This document shows, piece by piece, positions 1 to 12,300 of a stretch of DNA of 64,000 nucleotides (its first letter is position 1; every line of letters begins with the position of its first letter). The notes beneath the pieces are model-generated. The model searched no databases, was not told the origin of the DNA, and saw only the letters and a program-made list of their open reading frames with translations. The stretch is from Cheiracanthium punctorium (taxonomy: Eukaryota; Arthropoda; Arachnida; Araneae; Cheiracanthiidae). Location: assembly GCA_038373885.1 (NCBI GenBank), contig JAWZYV010019925.1:401001-465000 (forward strand), read 5' to 3'. The position numbers were made by a program, and so were the translations under genes.

Positions 1-3000
1 GATTATGCTACGATTCAGAGTTATGGCTTCCGTCTCGTCTGACCAACGATACGAGTGAGCTGGTAAATTATTTGTTAAACAGTAGTGAAAGCACAAACAT
101 CATCGTGTTGAATAAGTATGTTACTATAGATGCGTTTAATATGATTTATCTTTCATAATTTAATTTTTGAAATATTGCTTCACTTATTGAAGGCCTTTTG
201 TTTAATAAGATTTAAATGGCATATTTTTTACATAGTTTTGTTTTTGCTTCCTCGTAAATACTACAATTAAAATAAGTAACACTTTTCTTTCTTTCTTTCT
301 TTTTTTTTTTTTTTTGCTGTTACCGCGCATTATCACAATAATTCGTTTCTTGCCGCCGCCTTCCACAAAGAATGACGCGCTTTATTGCGCCTGTTATCAG
401 ATGCGTGACCGGATGAGTATCGGAAATTTGTTTTCTGTCCTGTTTTGCTCTGCTACAAACTGTTTTGAGCTCGTTTATTTGAAACGCAAAAGTGCAGATG
501 CAGATCAAGCTGAACGCAATTTTGATTGAAAATGTGCATAACATCGTATGTCGCACATTTTGTTTTTTTTTTTGTAATGTTCCAATATTTATGTTTACGT
601 TCTTGCGCCTGTCATATATTGTTCAATTTTGCCCTTCAGTGGTTAGCAACAGATCTCAACTCGAAAATAATAATTAACTTTAAAAGTATCAAGGTCAGAA
701 TTTTGAGAAACAGCATTTGCTGTTATTTTATTTTATTTTATTATTATTTTTTTTAAATAGCGTATGCTTTCCGAACTTTTGAATATCACGTCCCAGTTTT
801 CAGAAACCGAATCTTACACTACCCTCTTAAGCGCATCAATTATTATTATTATTATTTTCCCTCGAAAAATTGGCATCTTCAAACACACTCTCAAACGTAC
901 GAGTATGAGATACGAGCCATTATTGGGTGGCAATTTTAACTTGAGATACGAATTGGACATGTTAGTACTAGCTGTCTATAAGTGAACACGTGACGTTAAA
1001 TTATTAATGAAGCGTAAAAGGAAAGGAAAATTGACTACCGCATTCAGTATAAAGTAGTCACAGTATGTATAAATATATTTTAAAATTTGTATCAATTAAA
1101 TATGTGTTTATAAAAATTAAAGTTTTTATATAAAAATTGGAAAAGGAATTATTTGGACCTGGTGAAGATGAATCACGCCTCAGTGATTTCAGTGAGGAAA
1201 ATTCATTGGAGGTACGAGTATTGTGAGGAACGAGCTTGATCGAGAAACAGTATAAACTCCTATCTCTAAGATACCATACTCTACTTGCAAGAAATGGACA
1301 GTTAAACAAATGTTTCCTCTTATTTGTGCAAATTGTGGACATACATTCACGGTCTCATCGCGATCCTTCTATACCCATCGTTTGCTTCCTGGATGTGTCT
1401 TTGAATGCTCAAGATTGCGGGGCAGCGTTTAAAAGGCTTCTTTAATTGCGTCAAACCCCCAATGGTAACATGCCTCCCTCCCCCTTTCATGTGCTGCCCA
1501 AGGCAAGTGCCCTATCTAAGATACGCCACTGCGGGACCCACAGTTAGGGAAGTGCTGAAATTTTTTATTTTGTTTTATCAACCGTAAATTGAGAAATATT
1601 GTTGAGTCTACTATTAGTAATGGTTCATTCATCATACTCATTTCTTTCAGTCTAACAATGTTAATTATTTTTGTCCATAGAATGACTGAAAGTAATTATT
1701 TTTGTCAAAATATACTGTAATTCTTCCTGATGAGACTGGAATTTAACAGATAAAATATTATGAAGCCGGCTGTCTAATAGTGGCCATTTACCCGTGTTGC
1801 CAGGTAACAGCAGGAAATAATAAACGCTAATTAAATAACACATTAAACTATGCTTCCGTATCTAGTGCTAATGATGCATTATTCTGGAAAATTGAATAGT
1901 CTCCATGAATGTGTTACATTTTTAAAAAAATTAGCACTGCAATCTGATATTGAAAATAGGTTATCTTTATCACGATGGGAATGTCAGTTGTAATTTCTAA
2001 CAACATGGCAGAAAATAAACCTGAAATATTGCTAGCATTTTTAATTGCCATGAGATATGAATAGTTTGGGCGGCTTTTTCCTTTTTGTGACTCTCAGCGG
2101 GGGATCCAAGGGAGGGTCTTGGGGTTTTACCCTTTCCTCAAAAAGAAGAAGAAAGATTTAAGAGTAACATTTTCCTTCATTGTACATTTTGTTTCAGCCA
2201 CCCCCTCCCCAATCCTATTTTTAAGTTACCCCTTTGCCCCTAAACAAATTACCACCACCACTGATGTCTTTCCAATATTTATTCTATACTGTACTAAAAA
2301 ATGGCACGCGTCTTTAAAAAAAATGTTATGTCTCTTTTATTTTGCTAAAATAGTTTAAATTTCTGTTAAAATGATAATGATAGCTTTTCTGATAAACACC
2401 TTTAATATGAATGAATTTGGAGGTTTTTTATTTTAATAAAATCATAGCCCATATTTAAAAGAAAAATAATTGCTTAAAATTTATTATTCATAAGAGTTCA
2501 CCGAGGAATTCCGCATTTCTGTTGAGAATACGGAATCATCGCGCAAATCTATTTGCTTTTTTTTTTTTTTTTTTTTTTTCCCCCTCACAACCAAAAGTAA
2601 TCTCCAACTTCCTTTCTGCATTTCCTTTTTTGTGTGACTGGATCACATCAATGCGCTGTTCTAACGGTAAAATCACTCGTTTCACATACATATCTCTTGT
2701 CTAGCCTGCAAGATTTGTACGCGATGTGTATGTGTACTTGCACCTGCTGTCGATTTGCAGTGAGTGACTGATATGAAATGTGGTTTTCGATTACTTTATA
2801 TCCAAAAAAATGCAAGAAACTTTTCGGGCAGGGAACCGGGACCGGTCGCTTATAGAGGGTTGTGTGGTCTCTTTTAGAAGACTTTTTAATATTAAGTAGA
2901 TAGGATAAAAAATCGGTGCCTTAAAAATCTGGTCGTTGGAAGAGGGATTCGTTTAATAGAAGTGGTCGCTCATAGAAGTTCCACTGTATTTTGAAAATGT

Positions 3001-4651
3001 GCGGAATTTCTTCTGGAGTGCGTTTTGGGGAATTTTTCGCATCAGAAAAATTCTGATTTGCTGGGAATAGCCCAGAAGGGTTATTAATAAATTCAGCTTA
3101 ATTATTTTAGTTTGGTTCAAATCCTGGCTTGCAAATGAAAATTCCCATTCTGGTGAAAGCAAATAAAATTTGGTTTCGTGACATTACCTGTAACAAACAA
3201 CATACATTAAAAATTCATAAAATTTTGAATAGATTTTGCGAAAATAGTATAAATTTTGATGCGTCAAATGATGCGAAGAGTTGCAATTAGATTACGAATT
3301 TTTTAAAGACGAAAATGTTTAAAATACGAAAGTCTTTCATTTATTTATTTGTTGAACTGTATGTATGAACAATTATTCAAGAAAGTATTTTTAACTTGCT
3401 TCACATTCTGCTTAAAAAGAAAAGAAAAAAAGAAAAGATGTGTGTATCCGTTGTTTTGTTTTGTTCTGAGTGTTGGATAATTTTCAATAGCGTTCTATAA
3501 ATACCCACGGAGTAGGACGAGTGAAGTTTTGATTAGTTTGTGTTTATACTAAATCTGTATCCAGATTGTAAAGAATTTAAATGAAGAAAGCTTATAATAT
3601 ACATTAAGAAAAACTACTTGCTTGAAGAGGAAGATTCTTAACGAATTTACTTGTTGCAATAGTAAATATTGCGGTCTTGCTCAATACCGCAATTCAGGAG
3701 TTAACGTAACCTGGGGCAGCCCATTCCCGTGTGATTTTAATGGCATGTCGCTTGATGTTTTATATATATTTACATATTCCTAATTAATTAATTTTGATCA
3801 ATTTAACATTGTAGCTTTTCAAGTTCTTAGTTTCTGAATTCATACACGCATTTCAGAGCAATAAGCTATCAGTTTTTTTTTTTTTTTTCGTGATTAAGGA
3901 AGGTTTTTACAAAGACTGTCTGCCTAAGGGGAGGGGAGATGCCTTGAGTGAAAGACTTTTTAAGGTGTTCTAACGTGTAACACGTTACATCTGGAGAAAA
4001 CCACCTCAAACCAATAAGCAATCAAAAAAAGTTGAATCTTTGTATAGGGACGTATTATTTTACTTTTGTTTATATTTTCATACATTTAACTTATAAAAAA
4101 AAAGGAAAATAATTACAAAAATACAGCATCTAAAATTTGACTTCTTTTTGCTTTAGTTTTTGTTAAACAATAAACGCTATTCAAAATCCTAGAATCTCTT
4201 GATCTCTATGCACTTCAGATAATTTTAAAGAATATTTTCTGAAAAATATATTTCATTACCTGGAACGCAATAGATTCTGTGAAAGTGAAGAAGCTATTCC
4301 CATTCCCTCGGTAAACAATACGACAAATGTCTCAAAGCATTCCTGCATTGTTGAACACTTCTGACAATTTTCGCAAAGTTTTTAGGGTAATTAATTTTTT
4401 TTTATAAATAACATTATTATGACTTCTCATTACAGTCCGTGACTGGTTGCTGGACCGCCCTCCTCCTCCAAAACTGGGATTTTGGGCAGCGGAATAATAA
4501 TAAAATAATTCAAGGGTTTTTTGTGTGTGTGTGTGTGCTTTTCCGCTTTTTGGATACCCTTGAAAATTGTTTTATGGCTACATTCCTAAGAAGAGGCATA
4601 AGCTAAATTCAATGTAGTTTTGTAAGGGGGCTAGGCTTCAAACTGCATATT
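1..4651. other. Upstream / probable first-intron DNA, no exon recognised
   Basis: AT-rich with T- and A-runs and short ORFs lacking any recognisable domain. I looked for a start-proximal hydrophobic signal sequence followed by a donor that fits the phase of the 7794 exon and found no convincing one. A MITE remnant lies at 2831-2986. The GC-richer patch near 1440-1545 (C-rich, ending ctaagatacgccactg) looks like a piece of a hAT-type repeat but has no detectable partner end. Confidence 0.4.
2831..2986. repeat. Remnant of a Tigger/pogo-like MITE (right end)
   Basis: The end gtggtcgctcatagaag...CCACTG followed by TA closely resembles the right terminus of the complete MITE at 61366-62139. The text upstream (aaaatcggtgcc, ggtcgcttatagaggg) matches its subterminal sequence. 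The left terminus is not visible, so the copy is truncated. Confidence 0.5.
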
Positions 4652-4659
4652 GATATAAA

Positions 4660-5214
4660 CAGGGCCCGATTAAGGTACTTCGGGGCCCTAGGCACAGCAT
4701 TATTTCGCCCCCCCCCCAACTGCAACAATGTCTATCCCTGCCGCCCCCCGTGAAATTTTTAGTATGTACAAAATTTATGCAAATTGAAGAATTATTATGA
4801 ATTCAAATCTAAATTCTTAAGGGACTGTATACATTTAAATTTTTTTCTGTTATTAAAATACTTTTTGTAATTACATGTAAGCAATAAACTGCCATATTTC
4901 CAACAATATGATGGAATATTTCAAGTTATACATCCTGATTTGGCAGCATTTTGTTTTGTTAAATAATATAGCATATAGCAAACGTAAGCATAATCAAAAG
5001 TAAGGATTGTGAGATCATTTTTATCGCGCCTTAAAACACCATAGTTATCGTAGACCCGCATTTGGGTCTGGGACCCTCAGCTTATTTTGTTAGCAATTGT
5101 TTTTTTCTAAATTTGTAAAAAAAAAAATTATAACTTTTTTGGTTTTTGGGGCCCCATAAAAAATCTGGGACCCTAGGCATGGGCCTACTGTGCCTAGGCC
5201 ATAATCAGGCCCTG
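4660..5214. mobile_element. hAT-type MITE with perfect 8-bp target duplication
   Basis: Termini start CAGGGCCCGATTA and end TAATCAGGCCCTG, and are flanked on both sides by the identical octamer gatataaa (4652-4659 and 5215-5222). The subterminal part (gggccctaggcaca and its inverse near 5169-5199) extends the inverted repeat. About 555 bp with no transposase, so non-autonomous. The 8-bp duplication and CAGGG ends are the hAT hallmark. The exact duplication suggests a fairly recent insertion. Confidence 0.88.
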
Positions 5215-6356
5215 GATATAAAGGTAATTGGAGTTGCTGATAACGTTATCAAAAATTTGGAGGTTCAAACCCGTCTGGTTGAAATAACTCCCCCTTTGAC
5301 AAGATGCGCTATTTTTGATAAACCAGGGTTTAAAATATTCCTTTTATATAACACTATGAAATAATCCGTACAACTGTCTGGTTACTGAATTCAGGTTATA
5401 TTATCCCTGGAAATTTCTCATAATTAGAATACGTTTGTGGAAGGATTATCGCTGTCTGCCTACGTAAAGGGTTCTCTTTCACTGCATTTGCATTTAAGCT
5501 GTAAACAACTAAGCAGATGGTTACACGCACTACATGAGACTGTACGTAGCTTGCGCGTGAGTGTGCATATGCCCATAAAGAAAAAAGTATATAAATAAAT
5601 AATAGAAGAAAATGGTGGCTTCGTTTTTATTTGCATTTGACCGTCGTAACTTATATTCATTGTGCAGGTGTTCAGACGCAGCAACGGTTTTGCTTTGCAG
5701 AAAAGCTCGAATTTCCTGTGGAAAATGTGAGTCAGGATCATATATACAGTGAGTGAAGTGTGTTTTCCGAAATTCCGGACAAAAGAATTGTTTACATGAG
5801 ATGTAGACCTTTTCATGTTTAAGTTCAGTGGCCTTGCGTTGTATTTATTAAGTTCGCGTGAAATTTTGCTTTAAATCACTTTTTTTGAAAATTGATTTGC
5901 AAACAAAACTTCCGTATTACATACTGAGGTTACAGAACTTAAAACGATTTCAAAACGAAATCTGACAATCCAGTTTTTACTTTGGAGGGGATTCCACTTG
6001 TTTACGATAGCGCTAAAGGAAATCAGAATAATTGACCTCTTTTTACGATAATGCTCTGAATATATATTTATTGGCTTTACTTGGGTGTCAATAAAATGTT
6101 AATTTTGAAATAATATCATGAGACGTAGCAATAAGGTAAGCTACGGGGTTCTGCTGCCTATCCCCCTACCCTCTCCCGAAATTTGGATTTTTGTTTATGT
6201 GTGTCAATAATCAACTTTTTTTCTCTTTTCCACCTTTTAGGCCCTTCCCGATTTATTTTATTTATTATTTTTATATCTCGCTACGTCCTTGTAATGAGGC
6301 AATTACCTTCAACATCACTTTGTATTAAATCATGCTGTTGGATTAATTTGCATATT

Positions 6357-6386
6357 TCTCTCTCTCTCTCTCTCTCCTCTCTCTCA
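6357..6386. repeat. (CT)n microsatellite
   Basis: About 30 bases of CT dinucleotides with one interruption. Confidence 0.9.
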
Positions 6387-7193
6387 GCTTCATAAATAGC
6401 TTTTTGTTTTTTAAAGGGGAGAAAACAATTTTTTAACAGCTTGAATGAATTATGTTAAAGGCTCATTTTGTTAATTTATTTTATTCATTTATTTATTTGA
6501 AAAGCTGTATTATTTGCCGTTACAGTAAATTGAGAATTATAAAGCATTCAAAATATATTCTTAAACCTGGTATATATTTGTCAAATATTCCACTATTGAG
6601 TCAATTATTGCTATCAGATTTAAGTGTTGTGTTGAAGAATTTTCCCCATAAGTTCCATAAATCGTAGAGATTTATTGGTTTTTTAAAATTAATTTTGTGG
6701 CATATATTGTTTTATTTCCCCCAGCTTACTCCGGCCTAGATGCCAACTTGCACGATTTTTTTCGGACAATATAAGAATTTTATATTGGTTATACGTACTA
6801 ATGGTGATGAAATTGTTCTAATTTTTAATGATACTTCTGAAATATACCATTTCTACAAAAATCGCACACCCCTGATATGTGCATTTTTACTATAGCGTAA
6901 GTTCTGTATTTTTTCCCTTAGAAACAGTGTAACCTCCAATGCCATGAGAGTAAAAATTGACCGTATTTTAAGTATAAATTATTATTATTATTATTATTTT
7001 CACACCAAGAAAATAGGGGTAAAAAATGTCATTAAAGAAAGCAGGTTTGGAATGATAGAATATAATACAGAAAAATTTATTAGAAGATTTGAAACAAAGA
7101 AGTTTCTGACTAGGTTTAAAATGTTTGTGAAAACAAACAAGAAGTAAACTTGACATGTCTAATTTTTTTTTAATTGCTTTACTCTTCACTTTA

Positions 7194-7197
<4 letters not shown>

Positions 7198-7225
<28 letters not shown>
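7198..7225. repeat. (TA)n microsatellite
   Basis: About 14 uninterrupted TA units upstream of the L1 exon. Confidence 0.9.
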
Positions 7226-7231
<6 letters not shown>

Positions 7232-7793
7232 TTTCTTGCATAAAAGTTACTAAATTAAACTTTAATATAAGTTATTAATTAATCAGTATTAACTTTATGA
7301 AGAAAAGTTTTCTTGTTAAAAAAATATATTTAAAGTTAATGTATTCTACTAAGGAATATTTAAGTGTAATATACACTTATGGGCACTGATCTCAGTACTT
7401 CTCAATATAGCTACTTAAAATAGTTCGGAGTGGTTGACAATTTAAATAGCGGAGAAAAAAAAATTTCATTCTATGATATAATAAAGCCATACTTGTTTTG
7501 AGCTATTTGAATAAAAATTATGATGCTTTGCAAGATTTTATTTTGCTATGCAATTCCACAAAGGAAAATTTAAACCTATAAACAATGCTACTACTACAGT
7601 TGAATTGTACTAATTTTCAAATTAAAATGTTGGCCAACTGACAACTCTATCACTCCTTAGTCCTACATTTGTTGCTAAATCATAAATAATGAGCTGCTTT
7701 GTTAAATTAATGTGTTTTTCTTAGTTTTATCGTGACATGTTTATTGTTGTTGCTTAATATATTATTCACTTTTTTCTCTCTCTCTTTTTGCAG

Positions 7794-8336
7794 TGTGTTC
7801 AGATTTGGACATCCGGAATTCGGTAGCATCCTTCCGCAAGCTGGAGAACTGTTCTGTGGTAGAGGGCTCTGTTCAGATTCTTCTGATCGACAAGGCCCAG
7901 AAAAAAGACTTTGAAAACATGACTTTTCCGAAACTGCGCGAAATTACGGGTTATCTTCTTTTATACCGGGTACAAGGACTCCAATCCCTTTCCAGGCTGT
8001 TTCCTAACCTGGCAGTCATACGCGGTGATGTGCTGTTCCATAATTATGCCCTGGTCATCTATGAAATGCGTGCCATACAGGACGTTGGGCTCATCAGTCT
8101 GACAACCATTTTGCGCGGGTCTGTACGTATCGAAAAAAATCCTCATTTGTGTTATGTAGATACCATTGACTGGGACATCATTGCAAAAGCCGGTCGCAAT
8201 GGCCACTTCATCAAAGAAAACAAGCCGAATTCACAGTGTCCAAAAACATGTCCTGAAGCAGACTGCCCTTCCAGTCGAAACGCCAAGTTTTCCGAAGATC
8301 AGAAGCTTTGTTGGAATTCTCATACATGCCAAAAAG
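7794..8336 (+). CDS. InR: InR exon: L1 domain and start of cysteine-rich region
   Basis: Follows a pyrimidine-rich acceptor ending in cag and ends at a GT donor. The first two bases finish a codon begun in the missing upstream exon, then translation reads [10 protein letters not shown]. The block ELENCSV-type through [17 protein letters not shown] and RGSVRIEKN is the L1 leucine-rich beta-helix that forms half of the primary ligand site. The 3' part, with [13 protein letters not shown], opens the furin-like cysteine-rich region. It ends after the first base of a codon. Confidence 0.96.
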
Positions 8337-9361
8337 GTAACTTTTAAAGTTTTTTTTTTTTATTTTGCTGTGAAGCATAATATATCATTTAAATTTCTTT
8401 CTGATTGTATCTAGGAGCATGAATTTACAAAATTTCAGAAGGGGATGTAGGAAATGCACACACCAAGAATAAAAATGGATATTTATCAGCCAAATCTTAG
8501 TTATCAGAGGTCTCCCAAATCCAAGCAATTTTATATAATGCACATACAGTGAATTATCTCTTATGCTCCGGCCCAAGGGACCAACAGAAAAAGCACATAA
8601 GTGAAAAAGTCCATTCAAATTCTAAAACGCAGCATTAATTGCGGTGAGAGCATGAATAGGAAAGTTTTTGAAGATTATATATTAATATTTATAATGATTT
8701 GTTAATTACTGTAGCTATATAAGAAAACAGAAAGTGTAACTACCTTAATTTGTTTCCTTCCAAATTAACACATGATAGATGTTTGCTTTTGTTTTTTCCA
8801 ATGAACTTTGAAAACAGTTTTTTCAATTACAGTGCAGTCTCATTTGCATAAACAAAAGTTCATACTCTATTAAATTTCAGTATACGGTATTCAGTATAAT
8901 AATCAGTAGCTCAATTAAATTTCAAATAATTTGAAAAATTAAATTTTTTTATTTCTACTTAAGGAAAAAGAATTAAAATTTTTGCTTTTTAAAAAAATAA
9001 TTTAGGTGCATAAGTAAAATATTTATTTCAGAGTGATGCATAAGCGAATGATAATATCATTATTTTCTTATATAATGAGCCAGGACCACTGAAAATGCCA
9101 TTTAAGTGAAAAAGACATAAAAATGGCCGTGTGTAAGTGAGAGTCCACTGTAAATGTTTATCTTGAACTACTAGTTTCTCAAGTGTAACATTTGTATACT
9201 TTTATACTGTGGATACTCTAGGACTAGATATATACATCACCAAGCAGGGTTCAGTTTTGGAAACACTTTTTTTCCCCCACCAAACTTGGCAATATTTTAC
9301 AAATTTTGGTTATACCACAATTTCAGACACAGCCCAATCAATTGCTGTCTGTAAACTTTAA

Positions 9362-9395
<34 letters not shown>

Positions 9396-12300
9396 TGTGT
9401 TCCCTTGTAAACAAACTACTTAGTTAATTGCAGTCATAAAGAATGTGCACAACTAGATGTTACGACAGTATTAAATACAAAGTTTCAACCTTTTATTGCT
9501 GATTGTTTTTAATGTATGTGATACATATGTAAAAATGTCATGTTAGAAATAGTCAAAATAGATTCAGGGATGCTCAAAATAGATATTTGTGTCAAAACCT
9601 GAAAACTGAAAATTTTATGATTACAGTATTTTTTTTTTCTTTGTACAAGGAAGTTAAAAAAAAAAAAAAAAAAAAGGAAGCAATTCATTTGTACTTAGCA
9701 TGGCATTTATAGAAGAAATATACTTTAAAACCTAGTATTTTATTTGTTTTCCTCTATATCTACATTAAAAATTTGTGTGATGGAGAAGACCAGATTTTCA
9801 TTGGAACATTACTTGAATGAATCTTTCAGATTTTAGTGACTGTTTTACTAATGGAAATAATTTATTATTAGCTTTTTCAAATCTGTGCATTTTATTACAT
9901 TAATTCTTTGAGACCTGATTAAATAATTTTTCTTTTGATAATAGAGATTAAATTTGTAATTAAAAAATTCAAACTGAAGACCCTGATTGTTAAATTTTTC
10001 AGGAAAATTGATTTTACCTTTATGTGTGCAAATTAGATCACTCATCCCGTATGGTAGTGTAGGTAGGTAGTTACTGTGTCCTTGTAACATTTGTATGCTT
10101 TTATACTGTGGATACTATACTGGAAATATATCACCAAACAGGGCTCAGTTTTTTAATCTTTTTTAAAACTGATGCAGGGTCTGAAAGGGTTAATGTGTTG
10201 TATCACCAATCACCATAATGTTTTTTTTTTTTAATTTCTTCTACATTTAAGAATATTGGAAAATACTTACAATGTGTATATTTTTAATTAGTTTGTCATC
10301 AGCAGTGTGAATTGGTTAATTTAACGTGCTCATCCTATAATAAATGTTGCCATAAGGAATGTCTTGGAGGATGCAGTGGTAGCTTATCATCTGAATGTAT
10401 TGCTTGTCGACATGTTGTGTTTCAAGGTAAATGTCAGCTGCATTGTCCACCAGGTACTTATAAGGTAATAATATTTCCCGTTTCTGATTAATTTTAGTTA
10501 TGAAGTTTAGTGTGCATTTATTTATTCTTATTTAACTAAATTATGATATATATAGTCGACTCTCGTTTTTATGAACTTGTATCTAATCATTCCTAAAAGC
10601 AAAAGTTTGTAAAATCGAGTTGTGAAATTATATATTAAAGTGTATTTGGGACCACTTACTAGTTCAAAAAATCACAAGTGTTCATGAAAGAGAGGATTAT
10701 AAAAATGAATATTTACTGTATCAGCATAAGTAATAATTCTTTGTCTTGCTGTAATTTTTGTTTAATTTTTTTCTTTATAAACATCCCTGTTCCCGTAAAT
10801 CAAAATCTATTGCTATTTTCCATATTTTGTCATTGGTTTAAATACAACCTCATTTACTGGTTTAGAAATTTGAAATTTACATTTGAGAGATATACCACTA
10901 CGAAAATTAAATAACCAGACTAATCTTAAAAATTAACTTTATTGAAAAAATTAATCAAATATCTTTTAGTCCCCTTCTTTTTCAATACATTGCTGCATAG
11001 GAATTTTCCATTACTCAAAGCAGTGCTGCAAGCCATTATGTGTCACCTTCTACACTAAGTCTGCCATTTTTGCCTTCACCTCTTCTAGAGACCTAAAATG
11101 TGTAATTTCAATGCACTTTTCAGGTCAACTAAAACGTTCATAATCTTCAAGTACCTCCTGACCTTCTGAAAATTGTTTCTGTTATTCAAAAATTTGACTA
11201 TGTGACATGCACTTATCTCCAAACAATTCCTTTAATAATTTAAAACATTCAGTTGGAGATTTAAATTTCATGAGGAGTTTCAAATTGCTGCTTGATTTTT
11301 AAGCTTATCAGAATCGCGGCACTTTGACACAACTACTCAACAAACAAGGACAAAAAAACCATCTATACTAGATAGAGGGATAGAATATCATGCCACCTGC
11401 ACGAGAAGCATTATGTCCACACCATTCCATTTCTACTACTCCACACCAAACCAAAGGGCTAGGGCAAATGCAGTCCAGTTTTTTAATTGTCACATTTCAG
11501 AAAATATGAGTATAATTCCAAATGTGCTTCTGAATACTTTTATCTCCCATTATAGTATCTAAATAGAAGGTGCATAGAAGAAGAAACATGCAAGAAAATA
11601 TCAAACCGTTTATCCATTAGTCCTGTTGATCAGCAAATCTTTTGGAAACCATTTAAAGGAGAGTGTCTACCTCACTGCCCTACTGGATATTCTGTGAATG
11701 ACAGTGATAAACATCAGTGTGTCAAATGTGAAGGACTCTGCCCAAAAAGTAAGTGAAAATGTGCACAAAAGAAAGGAGAAAGGAAACTATGTTATTTTTC
11801 TTGATAGTAATTAGTCCAATTGGATCGTTGTAACATATCATAAATATACTGCCTTACAAAATTCAGTACTTACATATTAGCCCATAGACCATTTTTGTTA
11901 AAACCTCCCTCATCCCCCACAAGCTCACTCACACAAACAATCAATTTAGCATAAGCAAAGATTGATGCAGACAAAATTTGAGTCCATTTTGCACCCCCTT
12001 CACAAAAATCTAATTAATTAAAACAACCCTTGATTGACATATAAGGTAATTACATATTAATATGTTTTGTCAGTCATTTTAACTAAGAAATTAGTTTTAC
12101 ATTATAAGAAAGTATAAATATTCTAAGAAATTATAAATGGGTGTGAAAATTCACACACACACAAAAAAAATGTTGAAATCTACAAAAATAAATTTTGAAA
12201 TTCGCAAAATTAATACAGTTTTCACAAAAAATGGGACCCTAGAAAAAATTCCTGTATTGATTCCTGATAAATGGGAAAACTCTTATGTAGTTTCTTGTTT

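Larger units (their letters stand above)
5215..7793. other. Non-coding, no recognised exon
   Basis: Contains a (CT)n tract at 6357-6386, ATT repeats near 6980 and a (TA)n tract at 7198-7225. The last 25 bases are the pyrimidine-rich acceptor of the first recognised InR exon. The open frame complementary to 5460-5816 has no recognisable motif and I do not call it a gene. Confidence 0.5.

Noticed and set aside
3490..3540. TATA-box promoter for InR (tctataaatacc)
   Set aside because: TATA-like text is common in DNA this AT-rich, and nothing downstream supports a first exon.
5460..5816. 118-codon frame on the minus strand as a gene or upstream InR exon
   Set aside because: No recognisable domain, wrong strand for InR and no splice context that fits.
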